In this document: one piece after another, positions 16,393-23,273 of the stretch
How the letters are laid out: each line of letters starts with the position of its first letter
Numbering within the stretch: position 1 is the first letter of the stretch
NCBI GenBank assembly: GCA_016280395.1
Contig: JAEEGQ010000035.1
Coordinates: forward strand, 1 to 32,399
DNA: 32,399 bases
Origin: Lachnospiraceae bacterium
Lineage (GTDB): Bacteria > Bacillota > Clostridia > Lachnospirales > Lachnospiraceae
Reading direction: 5' to 3'
Notes under the pieces: generated by a model
What the model was told of the DNA's origin: nothing
The model's input: the letters and a program-made list of their open reading frames with translations, nothing else
The model's database searches: none
Translations under genes and position numbers: made by a program

Positions 16393-16469
16393 CATGGCTT
16401 CATAAGAAAACATAAGGATGTGCATTAGAAAATTTTATGATGCAGATGATAAATTCTATACTTTTGAGG

Positions 16470-16498
16470 TTTACCATTAAGGCTGCCGGTCATATATT
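16470..16498 (+). promoter_or_regulatory. Promoter of the recombinase-fold gene
   Basis: TTTACC (16470-16475) and TATATT (16493-16498) are separated by 17 bases. The start codon is at 16537 with an AAAGGA ribosome binding site. The 13-bp repeats end 77 bases upstream of the -35 box. The 536-base gap 16001-16536 otherwise holds only the Tad-like operon promoter, short inverted repeats (GGTAAA/TTTACC at 16232-16250; GAAATT/AATTTC at about 16069-16085) and no gene I can support. Confidence 0.5.
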
Positions 16499-16536
16499 CA
16501 AGATGAAAACATATGTTTTAGAGAAAGGAACCTGCT

Positions 16537-17493
16537 ATGACAGAAAAACTTCTGAGTTCTTTCGACCGCCTCAAGGAATACAACAGCGAGGATACTCTCC
16601 TGTTGCTCCTCCCCTTCGTCGAGAAGCTGAAGAACGATAAGGACAAGAGCGAATATATATCTGCCTTCTTCAACTACTGCTCTGTCACTCACTCCGATAT
16701 ACTCTCCGCTTCCATCCGGAGTGTGGATCATTACTTTACGGTTATGTCCGAGCGGGTACATGACGGCAGATGCGCAGACTCAACGAGAAGAAAACACCGC
16801 AAGATAATCACCGCTTTTTACAATGATCTCGACAGACGCATCGAGGCTGGTGATGACGAGAGCATACCCCTCTACTATGTCAACAACTTCACACGCTTCT
16901 CCCATGACTACTATGAAGAGGACAAGATCCGCAGGGATAAGACTCCCGAGATATCCGACATGGACAAGCTCATAGGTGAGGCAAAGGTGAAGGACAAAGA
17001 GCTACTCATCGCCATCCTCCTTGCCTACCAGCTCTATCTGCGCACGAGCGAGATCGCATCGCTTAAGGTATCGGACTTTGGATATAACAGCGACGACGAA
17101 TCATGTTTCGTCACGCTCCACCGCTCCAAGCAGTCTGTCAACCTCTTGGTGCCGAAGGAACTGGCTGCTTACATAGACGGATACCTTGCACATAGCGAAA
17201 GTCAGGGCAACTACCTCTTCTGCCCTCCCGAAAAAGCGGATGCGTGGACAAGAGGACTGCAGATCCGTCTGAAGAACCTTTGTGCCAGAGTCTTTCCCGG
17301 GCAGAACAGGACCTATACTCTCAACTCCATCAGGAATGCGGCAGGCTCTACTGCCGTCACGTTGGGACTTCCCGAAGGCGATGTTGCTGAAGCGATGGGG
17401 TATAAATCCAACCGGCATATCCGCAGGCTGTCTTCCCTAAAGGCAGATGTGACCGCAAAGGGCCTGCTAAACATCAGGATCATAGAAACATAA
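16537..17493 (+). CDS. Tyrosine-recombinase-fold protein with degenerate active site
   Basis: The 318-residue product has an N-terminal SAM-like helical domain (about 20-115) and a catalytic-type domain of the phage integrase/Xer family. The first arginine (R169 in YLRTSEIASL) and the beta-strand lysine (K198 in HRSKQS) are kept. The HxxR box reads N263-S-I-R266, the second histidine position is Y289 (MGYKSN), and the nucleophilic tyrosine expected nine residues later is L298. As read it should bind DNA but not cleave it. It may be a regulator or a structural protein acting on the 13-bp repeats upstream. A bidirectional terminator follows. Sequencing error is unlikely, since the frame is intact and several positions differ. 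Confidence 0.82.
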   Translation: MTEKLLSSFDRLKEYNSEDTLLLLLPFVEKLKNDKDKSEYISAFFNYCSVTHSDILSASIRSVDHYFTVMSERVHDGRCADSTRRKHRKIITAFYNDLDRRIEAGDDESIPLYYVNNFTRFSHDYYEEDKIRRDKTPEISDMDKLIGEAKVKDKELLIAILLAYQLYLRTSEIASLKVSDFGYNSDDESCFVTLHRSKQSVNLLVPKELAAYIDGYLAHSESQGNYLFCPPEKADAWTRGLQIRLKNLCARVFPGQNRTYTLNSIRNAAGSTAVTLGLPEGDVAEAMGYKSNRHIRRLSSLKADVTAKGLLNIRIIET

Positions 17494-17499
17494 AGAAAG

Positions 17500-17518
17500 C
17501 CCCTGACTTTACCAGGGG
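17500..17518. terminator. Bidirectional terminator between convergent genes
   Basis: CCCCTG (17500-17505) pairs with CAGGGG (17513-17518) across a seven-base loop. T-rich sequence follows on the minus side (CTTTCTTTA) and, less strongly, on the plus side. It lies seven bases after the recombinase-fold stop and 56 bases beyond the stop of the convergent partition gene. Confidence 0.7.
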
Positions 17519-17573
17519 TATTCTTATGCTCTGTCATTACATATCAACAGATTTCTTCATGAATGTTTTAATG

Positions 17574-18176
17574 TCAGCTCTCTTCTCCTGCCTCTTCTTC
17601 TACAAGGCCGCCTTCTTTGAGCTGCTTTGCAAGGACTTCGTTAAGGATACTTCCTACCGTCACTTTCCGCTCATTGGCTGCGTCGATAAGGGCATCGTAC
17701 AGGCTCTCCTTCATCTCAAGGAACGCATCAACGGCAAGCATTACGAATGTCCTTTTGTTTGCACCCTTGTGGGATACCGTTCTCTTTACGATCTCGATGT
17801 GTGTCTCATCCGGCACCTTTATCTGAAGGTACTTGCTGCCTTCCGTGGTCCTGTTATAGTCTTTCGGTATCAGGCCCTTATAGCTCTTCTCCTTCGGCTT
17901 GGACTGCCTCTTCTTTGTTTCGTCAGGCTTTGGTGCAGGCGGGTTATTACCTGCCGGATCCTCTGCGGGGGTCTGTTCCGTATTGCCGGGCGTTACATCT
18001 TCCTTCTTCGCTTCTTCCTTAGCCTTTTCCTCTTCCAGCCTTTTTTGCTCTGCCATATAATCAAGCGCTTCCTGCTGCACTGTCTCCGGAAGGTCGTCGG
18101 CTCGGCCGTCTTTCTCGAGCTCCTCTTCATTTTCTTTCAATGACGCATAATACTCGCTTCTGCTCTGCTTACTCAT
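17574..18176 (-). CDS. Ribbon-helix-helix centromere-binding partner of ParA (ParB/ParG type)
   Basis: The 200-residue product has a long acidic, lysine- and proline-rich N-terminal half predicted to be flexible. A basic connector (about 86-110) leads to a ribbon-helix-helix-like segment at about 115-160: a strand YLQIKVPDET, then two helices ending in AVDAFLEMKE. A second short helical segment (TVGSILNEVLAKQLKEGG) follows. It lies 14 bases behind parA in the same operon, the standard place for the DNA-binding adaptor of type Ib partition systems, whose flexible arm stimulates ParA. The octad repeats upstream of parA are its likely binding site. AAGGAGGAG precedes the ATG. Confidence 0.7.
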   Translation of the reverse strand: MSKQSRSEYYASLKENEEELEKDGRADDLPETVQQEALDYMAEQKRLEEEKAKEEAKKEDVTPGNTEQTPAEDPAGNNPPAPKPDETKKRQSKPKEKSYKGLIPKDYNRTTEGSKYLQIKVPDETHIEIVKRTVSHKGANKRTFVMLAVDAFLEMKESLYDALIDAANERKVTVGSILNEVLAKQLKEGGLVEEEAGEES

Positions 18177-18190
18177 ATCGTTTCTCCTCC

Positions 18191-19009
18191 TTAGTACGGC
18201 ATGCGCTCAACGATCTTTGTCGTTACCCTTCTGTAATCCCTTGCAACATTTCCATACGGCTTATACTTCTGGCATGACTGCCCCTTGTTGCCGGCCTGCA
18301 TTACCTCGATAGCCTCGCAGACGGTATCAAAGAATACGTCTTTTCCAAGTCCCTTGTCCTGGATCTTCTTTATGATTACGTCCTCGTAAAGGTCTCCGGT
18401 CGCCTGATAATGGATCGTATTACTCCTTACCTTCGTCATGATGATCCCGAGTACCTGTATATGCGTCCAGTTTGCTCTTTCATCGCTCCGGTATGCCTGT
18501 ATATCATCAAGTACATATTCGATACCCTGTCTTGCGTCTTTGGATCCGTCAGAGATTAGCAGGGCATAGTCGCCGGCTATTATCGACATATCGCTTGCGA
18601 TATTCCTAGCGGGAGGATTATCGATGATTATGTAATCGTATTTCTTCCTTTCAAGGATCTTTATAAAGTTCCTGAGAAGAAATATATCGTCCTTATCCGA
18701 AAAGACCTTGTCTGCCTTGCTCAGTTTCGTGCTGCCGCATATGATATCACATTCCTCACAGTGCTGGATCGCGCTGTCGATCAGCTCGAATACCTCTTCC
18801 TTTGTCATATCGGTATCGATGTCGAGGCAGTCATAGATGTTCTTTGCTTTCAGGTTGCAGCCTACCCTGCCCGAAAGGTTCCTCTGTCCGTCCATGTCGA
18901 TGCATAGCACCTTGTTCTCGCTGCGGGAGAGTGCAGCCGCTACCTCCAAGGCTGTCTGTGTTTTTCCGACCCCGCCTTTCGAGGTCAGTATCGAGATTAC
19001 CTTTGCCAT
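18191..19009 (-). CDS. parA: ParA-type partition ATPase
   Basis: The 272-residue product starts MAKVISILTSKGGVGKTQTA, with the deviant Walker A motif of ParA proteins at about residues 10-17. A switch I-like DMDGQRNLSG (about 37-46) and a Walker B strand YIIIDNPPARN (about 115-125) follow. ParA ATPases bind non-specific DNA with ATP and move plasmid copies apart. I start the gene at ATG 19009, where a GGAGG site lies just upstream. The frame is open for 36 further codons, but those are translations of the octad repeats and would not be a protein domain. It is the first gene of the two-gene partition operon. Confidence 0.9.
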   Translation of the reverse strand: MAKVISILTSKGGVGKTQTALEVAAALSRSENKVLCIDMDGQRNLSGRVGCNLKAKNIYDCLDIDTDMTKEEVFELIDSAIQHCEECDIICGSTKLSKADKVFSDKDDIFLLRNFIKILERKKYDYIIIDNPPARNIASDMSIIAGDYALLISDGSKDARQGIEYVLDDIQAYRSDERANWTHIQVLGIIMTKVRSNTIHYQATGDLYEDVIIKKIQDKGLGKDVFFDTVCEAIEVMQAGNKGQSCQKYKPYGNVARDYRRVTTKIVERMPY

Positions 19010-19036
19010 ATTCCTCCTTCGCCACCCGGTGGTCCA

Positions 19037-19344
19037 TAATTTCGTGTTAACATGATTTCGTGTTAACATTATTATAAGATAACATGATTTCGTGTTAACA
19101 TGGTTTAATGTTGACACGATTTCGTATTAACATGGTTTTCACTCTGAATATAAACCATCTTTATATCAAAAGTCAATGGTTTCGTGTTAACATGATTTAA
19201 TTTTTTCGTGTTATCCTGTTATCATTTTATCATGTTTTAGTGTTTTCGTGTTTTATTGTTTTCATGTTTTATTGTTTCAATGTTTTATTGTTTTATTGTT
19301 TTAGTGTTTTCGTGTTTTAGTGTTTTCGTGTTATCATGTTTTTC
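19037..19344. repeat. Two-block array of 8-bp direct repeats (putative partition centromere)
   Basis: The sequence falls into consecutive octads with the core TGttTtcg/TGTTAACA. Block 1 is 13 octads (19037-19140) with alternating TGATTTCG and TGTTAACA. Block 2 is 21 octads (19177-19344), first TGTTAACA-like and then mostly TGTTTTAG, TGTTTTCG and TGTTTTAT. The 36-base gap between them contains the parA promoter and shifts the register by half an octad. Ribbon-helix-helix partition proteins bind short tandem repeats of 7-8 bp, so this is probably both the centromere and the operator of the operon. Confidence 0.85.
19147..19176 (-). promoter_or_regulatory. parA operon promoter between the two octad blocks
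   Basis: On the minus strand TTGACT (19176-19171) and TATATT (19152-19147) are separated by 18 bases. The whole promoter fills the only stretch of the array that is not octads, so binding to either block should affect RNA polymerase. The implied leader of about 130 bases lies mostly within block 1. Confidence 0.7.
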
Positions 19345-19520
19345 TTGACAAAATTGACAATTTTTTCAAACGAACAGGAGCCGGGCTGAGATATGCATGC
19401 CCGCAATCGCGAAATTTTGCCCCAATTTTGGCTTTGAACAGAAAAGGTATATAGATAATAGGGTATGATATAAAAGAGGGTTTAAAACGGCTTGTAGTAA
19501 ATTTTGCAAAAAACAAGAAA
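19345..19520. other. Non-coding spacer between partition array and TOPRIM gene
   Basis: AT-rich stretch with two copies of TTGACAA (19345 and 19354) but no matching -10 box. I see no gene, no convincing hairpin and no octad continuation. Small open frames here lack ribosome binding sites. Confidence 0.4.
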
Positions 19521-19540
19521 AAGACCTCCGAAGAGGTCTT
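19521..19540 (-). terminator. Intrinsic terminator of the TOPRIM gene
   Basis: Perfect eight-base arms (AAGACCTC and GAGGTCTT) close a TTCG tetraloop when read on the minus strand, followed by TTTCTTG and a run of Ts. It begins 12 bases after the stop codon at 19553. Confidence 0.85.
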
Positions 19541-19552
19541 GATCCAAAAATC

Positions 19553-20818
19553 TTACAGAAAATGTCTCTGCGGCATGTACCCATTTACGAGTAAATCGTC
19601 AAGACCTTTTCCGTTTGCGATGTTCCAGTCGCACATGCAGACTCTGAAACCGGAGCTGCGTAATTTGTTCACGAGCATATCCTGTTGTGAGAGAACATTC
19701 TCGTTCGTCTCCTTATCGGCGTCATATGCGACGCAGAATGTCGAGCAGCCTTTCTCATAAAAATAGTCTAGGACTGAGGTACCTTTATCGTCCTTTTCGA
19801 AAAGACGGTACCACGAGTTCACGCCGGGAACAGAAAGCACGACAGCCTTTAATAGCTCTGCGGATATCATTGCCTTCTTCTCGCCTTCAGTAATATAGAT
19901 AAAGGACGGGACGAACTTTGAGACCGGAGTGTATACCCCGATCCTTGTTCCCATTGAGGGACCATAGTTTGAACTGGCAAAGTTCAGATACTTACCGGAC
20001 TCATACCATGTGTTGAGCACTCGGTTCTTTGCGCACTCGTCATCATGGGCCTCATACTGCTCTTTCGTGACAATATTCCACTTATCGTCTGTCCATCTAA
20101 GATCAGGCCTTACGCGAAGACCGATGATCCTCTTATGGACATCGAACAAAGGGAAGAGGATCCCACCCTGACCACCTAACGTCCAGTTGCCCTTCTTGTT
20201 CTGGTAAGCATTTGGAAAGCGCGAGAGGTCTCCGAACCTGTCAGCCAGCTGCTTGCCGAGTGCAACGCGATAGGGCAGAAGAGCATCGGTAAGCTCCGGG
20301 TGCTCGAACCTTAACGTATCCTTTTCAGGGAAGGAGACCACGAGGTTCTGTCTGATCATCTCATCGGTCATGCCCTCTGAATAAAGATATTCGCGATGTT
20401 TACTTGAAAGATGCAGGTTCGAGATCAGGAACCTGAACATTCCGTCGAGCTTATCATTATCGAACGGCTCGACAACTTCCCGCTCTTTTATCTCTACCGG
20501 CTTAAAAGAGATAGAAGAGAAGGATTCCCCTTTTGCGAGCTTACTCGTGGGCCTGCGGTAAACATAGGTCTCTTTCGGCTCTAAAATAGGGTTACCTCCG
20601 CGGTCGGAGGAACCAATACCTGCGACAACGTATTCAATGCCGTCGCTTCCTGTGATGATATCTCCCTTGCTAAGGTCGTGGGAGTACATACATACCCATA
20701 CATTCTGGCCTATCTCAGAAGGAGAGTATGCGCACCACCCTTTATGTCCGCAGATAGGACAGGGCTGCCTGGAAGACTTCCAGTGTGCTCTTGTAAAGCT
20801 TGACTGCATTGTCATCAT
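19553..20818 (-). CDS. Plasmid primase-like protein with zinc finger and TOPRIM domain (DUF3854-like)
   Basis: The 421-residue product has an N-terminal zinc-binding module (CPICGHKGWC, then a cysteine in VWVCMYSH), a middle domain of about 250 residues, and a C-terminal TOPRIM-type domain at about 320-410. That domain shows ITEGEKKAM (catalytic glutamate), SVPGVNSW, VAYDADKE (metal-binding aspartates) and KGLDDLLVNG. This order is that of DUF3854 and phage/plasmid primase-like proteins. No helicase domain follows. It may prime plasmid replication or convert incoming single strands after transfer. The ATG at 20818 has GGGGGTG six bases upstream; an in-frame GTG at 20827 overlaps that site. 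Its promoter carries a palindrome and the leader carries an attenuator-like terminator. Confidence 0.75.
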   Translation of the reverse strand: MMTMQSSFTRAHWKSSRQPCPICGHKGWCAYSPSEIGQNVWVCMYSHDLSKGDIITGSDGIEYVVAGIGSSDRGGNPILEPKETYVYRRPTSKLAKGESFSSISFKPVEIKEREVVEPFDNDKLDGMFRFLISNLHLSSKHREYLYSEGMTDEMIRQNLVVSFPEKDTLRFEHPELTDALLPYRVALGKQLADRFGDLSRFPNAYQNKKGNWTLGGQGGILFPLFDVHKRIIGLRVRPDLRWTDDKWNIVTKEQYEAHDDECAKNRVLNTWYESGKYLNFASSNYGPSMGTRIGVYTPVSKFVPSFIYITEGEKKAMISAELLKAVVLSVPGVNSWYRLFEKDDKGTSVLDYFYEKGCSTFCVAYDADKETNENVLSQQDMLVNKLRSSGFRVCMCDWNIANGKGLDDLLVNGYMPQRHFL

Positions 20819-20847
20819 GGTTGTCACCCCCTTTTCAAAAATTTTGT

Positions 20848-20877
20848 AAAAAAAAAGATCCCCTACACGGCGATCTT
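20848..20877 (-). terminator. Attenuator-like terminator in the leader of the TOPRIM gene
   Basis: On the minus strand the arms AAGATC(G)CC and GG(G)GATCTT close a five-base loop and run into nine Ts, about 30 bases ahead of the ribosome binding site and well downstream of the promoter. Transcription would stop here unless the structure is prevented. Just upstream is a second hairpin (AGTACC/GGTACT, 20880-20896). Confidence 0.6.
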
Positions 20878-20879
20878 AC

Positions 20880-20896
20880 AGTACCGAAATGGTACT
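20880..20896. other. Second stem-loop in the TOPRIM leader
   Basis: Perfect six-base arms AGTACC and GGTACT flank a five-base loop. On the plus strand five Ts follow, so it could end a plus-strand RNA that is antisense to the start of the TOPRIM message. I found no good plus-strand promoter, so its function is open. Confidence 0.4.
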
Positions 20897-21003
20897 TTTT
20901 CTGTGCACATATCCCGAAAGGCTACTGGACATGCACCAGTTAATGATGCTCAAAGGCACCGTTTGGCTTTTCCGCTCTGAAAAGACCAAATCTAAAACGA
21001 CAA

Positions 21004-21021
21004 ATAATGTAATTACATTAT
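21004..21021. promoter_or_regulatory. 18-bp perfect palindrome overlapping the TOPRIM promoter
   Basis: ATAATGTAATTACATTAT is a perfect palindrome whose right half overlaps the -10 box of the minus-strand promoter at 21017-21046. A second, half-conserved copy (ATAATGTAATCAC) starts at 21148. This is the arrangement expected for a dimeric repressor, perhaps one of the XRE proteins of the window. Confidence 0.55.
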
Positions 21022-21046
21022 ATAGCACACCCGCGGTGGTAAGCAA
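21017..21046 (-). promoter_or_regulatory. Promoter of the TOPRIM gene
   Basis: On the minus strand TTGCTT (21046-21041), preceded by a run of seven As, is followed after 18 bases by a perfect TATAAT (21022-21017). TTGCTTAC and the upstream A-tract match the coupling-protein promoter; the spacing is two bases longer. The leader is about 190 bases and contains the two hairpins at 20848-20896. Confidence 0.6.
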
Positions 21047-21192
21047 GTATTTTTTTAAGATCTTCATGATCAAAAAACTAGTTACCTGAGACTGCCTTTC
21101 TGTTGTGATCGCTCACAAGCCTCCTTCCGCGGGCGTCGGCTACCAGAATAATGTAATCACACTTTGCCGGAGCATCATGCAAAGTAAGTATA

Positions 21193-21212
21193 GAAAAAGA
21201 TCACTCTTTTTT
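21193..21212 (-). terminator. Weak terminator after the coupling-protein operon
   Basis: A/T-rich arms GAAAAA..GA and TC..TTTTTC enclose a short loop 13 bases after the stop of the last gene of the operon, with T-rich sequence on both strands. The stem is weak, so read-through is possible. Confidence 0.4.
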
Positions 21213-21224
21213 CAACAGATAAAC

Positions 21225-22169
21225 TTAAGATACCATGTCAAATGCAAAGCTCTTTTCAGTAAAGACCGGCGTTCCGTCCTTCTCGGCAGAAGAGCAGGTG
21301 TAGATCCGGTCGTAGAGCTTCCCGCCCGGTATCGCAAGATCATATGTATAATATATCAGGATATCCTTAAGCCGTTCATCTAAAGCGATTGCCTGTCTTA
21401 TGGCAGACATATGCAGAAGATCCTCGCATACAAGGACCGGTGCTGCGCCAAGTCCGAACTTCTTGATCATACCGAACATCATCTTTACGGCTGCAATCGC
21501 GATATCAGCATTATTCCCCTCCCGGCGAATAACGATCGGTACGAACGTGACAGGAACCCCGTCCACGGCAAAAGAGGAAGAGTAAGGATAACGGTATATA
21601 TAATTATTTACGTTTACCTCAAGCCCGAACTTCTCGTTCGTCATTTCCTTCCTGTACTCACGGGATGCGATGATGAACTGGTTCATCGCGAGAGTCTTCA
21701 TGGCGGGCAGGGCTTCGGGCACGGTAAATATCCCTCTGTCTATCGTCTTGTGCAGCCAGTCGAACACGCCCTTCGATACTCCGTAAAAATACGGCGTGCT
21801 GTAAGTCTCACCCGACTCAACGGGATACGTGCAGTAATATCTGTGCAGGAAACCGTTTCCGACAAGCTTCCTTAAGACCTTCTTTAAGGATTCCTCCTTT
21901 TTTCCGGTCATGATGAGCAGCATACGGCGGTTCAGATACTTGTATTTATATACCATCTGGATAATGGCAAGGTCATAGTTGTTCAGCCTGCCGTTCTTCA
22001 TGCACTGCTTGATGTAGTCGACCGACGCGTTCTTCAGGTCCTTCTCCCTGAAGATCTCCATGCCCTGCCTGAAGATGAATGGCGACTTTCCCGCAAAAAC
22101 ATCGGGCATGTCATGCAGCTCGCTCTTAAAGTCCGGCGCCTCACTGTTCAGCCTGTTTTCCTCTTCCAT
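21225..22169 (-). CDS. Second Replic_Relax-like winged-helix protein
   Basis: The 314-residue product has a helix-rich N-terminus and a winged-helix-like part at about 55-120 (NYDLAIIQMVYKYKYLNRR through LRKLVGNGFLHRYY). A domain follows in which VDGVPVTFVPIVIRREG and ADIAIAAVKMMFGMI occupy the positions of the Replic_Relax nuclease-like core. It is shorter than and diverged from the 582-residue protein of the Tad-like operon but has the same architecture, so each of the two operons carries one. I use the ATG at 22169 because AAGGGG lies seven bases upstream. An ATG at 22193 overlaps the previous stop (ATGA) and is the alternative. A role in plasmid DNA processing or copy control is inferred. 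Confidence 0.5.
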   Translation of the reverse strand: MEEENRLNSEAPDFKSELHDMPDVFAGKSPFIFRQGMEIFREKDLKNASVDYIKQCMKNGRLNNYDLAIIQMVYKYKYLNRRMLLIMTGKKEESLKKVLRKLVGNGFLHRYYCTYPVESGETYSTPYFYGVSKGVFDWLHKTIDRGIFTVPEALPAMKTLAMNQFIIASREYRKEMTNEKFGLEVNVNNYIYRYPYSSSFAVDGVPVTFVPIVIRREGNNADIAIAAVKMMFGMIKKFGLGAAPVLVCEDLLHMSAIRQAIALDERLKDILIYYTYDLAIPGGKLYDRIYTCSSAEKDGTPVFTEKSFAFDMVS

Positions 22170-22189
22170 ATAAATCCCCTTCAATAAAA

Positions 22190-23248
22190 TCACTCAACAA
22201 CACTCAGATGACCGTATGTACGGACGCGAAGTACCCGTACCTGGTTCCTTCCGCCTTCCTTTGCAGCATATACCATATCATCTGCCGCCTTAAAGAATGC
22301 TTCTGCATCCATTTCTTCTTTATATGCCGCCACACCGATCGATACCGTTATCGATCCGACAGTCTCTATATAAGCAGCCTCGACCGCTTTTCGGATCTGC
22401 TCGGCTCGTCTTGCGGCCACTTCCAGCTCGCAGTACATGATGATGACGAACTCCTCGCCGCCATATCTGCACGCAATATCATTATCACGGATGTTTTCCC
22501 TTATTATACCTGCCAGAGCCTTCAGGGCAATATCACCGACATCATGCCCGAACGTATCGTTCACATGCTTGAAATGGTCGATATCGAGCATCAGGAGCGA
22601 GGTCTTTGTACCTTTTGCCCCGGACTGAACGGCTTTCCGTATCTCTGAATCATAGTAGGCCCTGTTAAATAGACCCGTAAGCTTGTCCCTCGTATTTGTA
22701 TTTATCAGCTCTTCGTTGTTCATGTTCAGGTATTCGTTGTCGAGGGAGTATTCCTCAATAGCCGTGACAAACAAATTCCTTACCGCATATAGGATAGAAG
22801 AGGAGATAAGCGCGAACAGGACCATATATATTATCCTGGCAAAGGAGCCGTCCGAGACAAGCCCTACTGCCGATAGTTCGACAATCCCTGTCCCCACCAT
22901 GAGGAGAGACCGGCTCGGTATATGCAGCAGTATCACAACAATGCATCCTGTAAGGAACGCTCCGGCTGCCAGATGATCCGGTCTGCCGCACAAAATCTGC
23001 AGGGGCGTAAGCACATGGATGATCACCGCAGCGCACACAAGCGAACAGGGGATGCACCTTACATGTCCACGTCCGATAAGGAACGCGCCCACGATTACCA
23101 CGGCACAGACAGGATAGAAGATGACTTCAACGGTTCCCGGCCTGCCAAGAGTCGCATTCACCCCGCATATGATAAGAACTGCAAGGCAGGAGAGAAACGA
23201 TATGTTCAATACTTTTCCTTCCGGAAAGAGTTTGCCTCCTGCCCCCAT
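22190..23248 (-). CDS. Membrane-anchored GGDEF diguanylate cyclase
   Basis: The 352-residue product has about six membrane segments (about 15-165) and a short coiled linker, then a complete GGDEF domain: RDKLTGLFNRAYYD (about 187-200), LDIDHFKHVND (about 221-231) and GGEEF at 263-267. An RxxD inhibitory site (R254-D257) lies five residues before GGEEF. It should make cyclic di-GMP from two GTP and be limited by its product. It sits 25 bases behind the coupling-protein gene and just before the Replic_Relax-like gene, so second-messenger control of the transfer or pilus machinery is plausible. No EAL or HD-GYP hydrolase and no PilZ receptor is recognisable in the window. GGAGG precedes ATG 23248. 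Confidence 0.88.
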   Translation of the reverse strand: MGAGGKLFPEGKVLNISFLSCLAVLIICGVNATLGRPGTVEVIFYPVCAVVIVGAFLIGRGHVRCIPCSLVCAAVIIHVLTPLQILCGRPDHLAAGAFLTGCIVVILLHIPSRSLLMVGTGIVELSAVGLVSDGSFARIIYMVLFALISSSILYAVRNLFVTAIEEYSLDNEYLNMNNEELINTNTRDKLTGLFNRAYYDSEIRKAVQSGAKGTKTSLLMLDIDHFKHVNDTFGHDVGDIALKALAGIIRENIRDNDIACRYGGEEFVIIMYCELEVAARRAEQIRKAVEAAYIETVGSITVSIGVAAYKEEMDAEAFFKAADDMVYAAKEGGRNQVRVLRVRTYGHLSVVE

Positions 23249-23273
23249 AGTTCCTCCATAAAATCAGTTTAGA

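Noticed and set aside
16537-17493. Active integrase with an attachment site in the window
   Set aside because: The nucleophile is missing and I found no duplicated att-like core or neighbouring tRNA gene.
19010-19117. Longer parA start adding 36 residues
   Set aside because: The extension translates the octad repeats, whereas ATG 19009 has a good ribosome binding site and gives a standard ParA N-terminus.
20880-20900. Terminator of a plus-strand antisense RNA
   Set aside because: Hairpin plus T5 is real, but no plausible plus-strand promoter was found upstream, so I list only the stem-loop.
20876-21073. 65-residue minus-strand reading frame with a hydrophobic stretch
   Set aside because: No ribosome binding site; it covers the TOPRIM promoter, the palindrome and leader hairpins.
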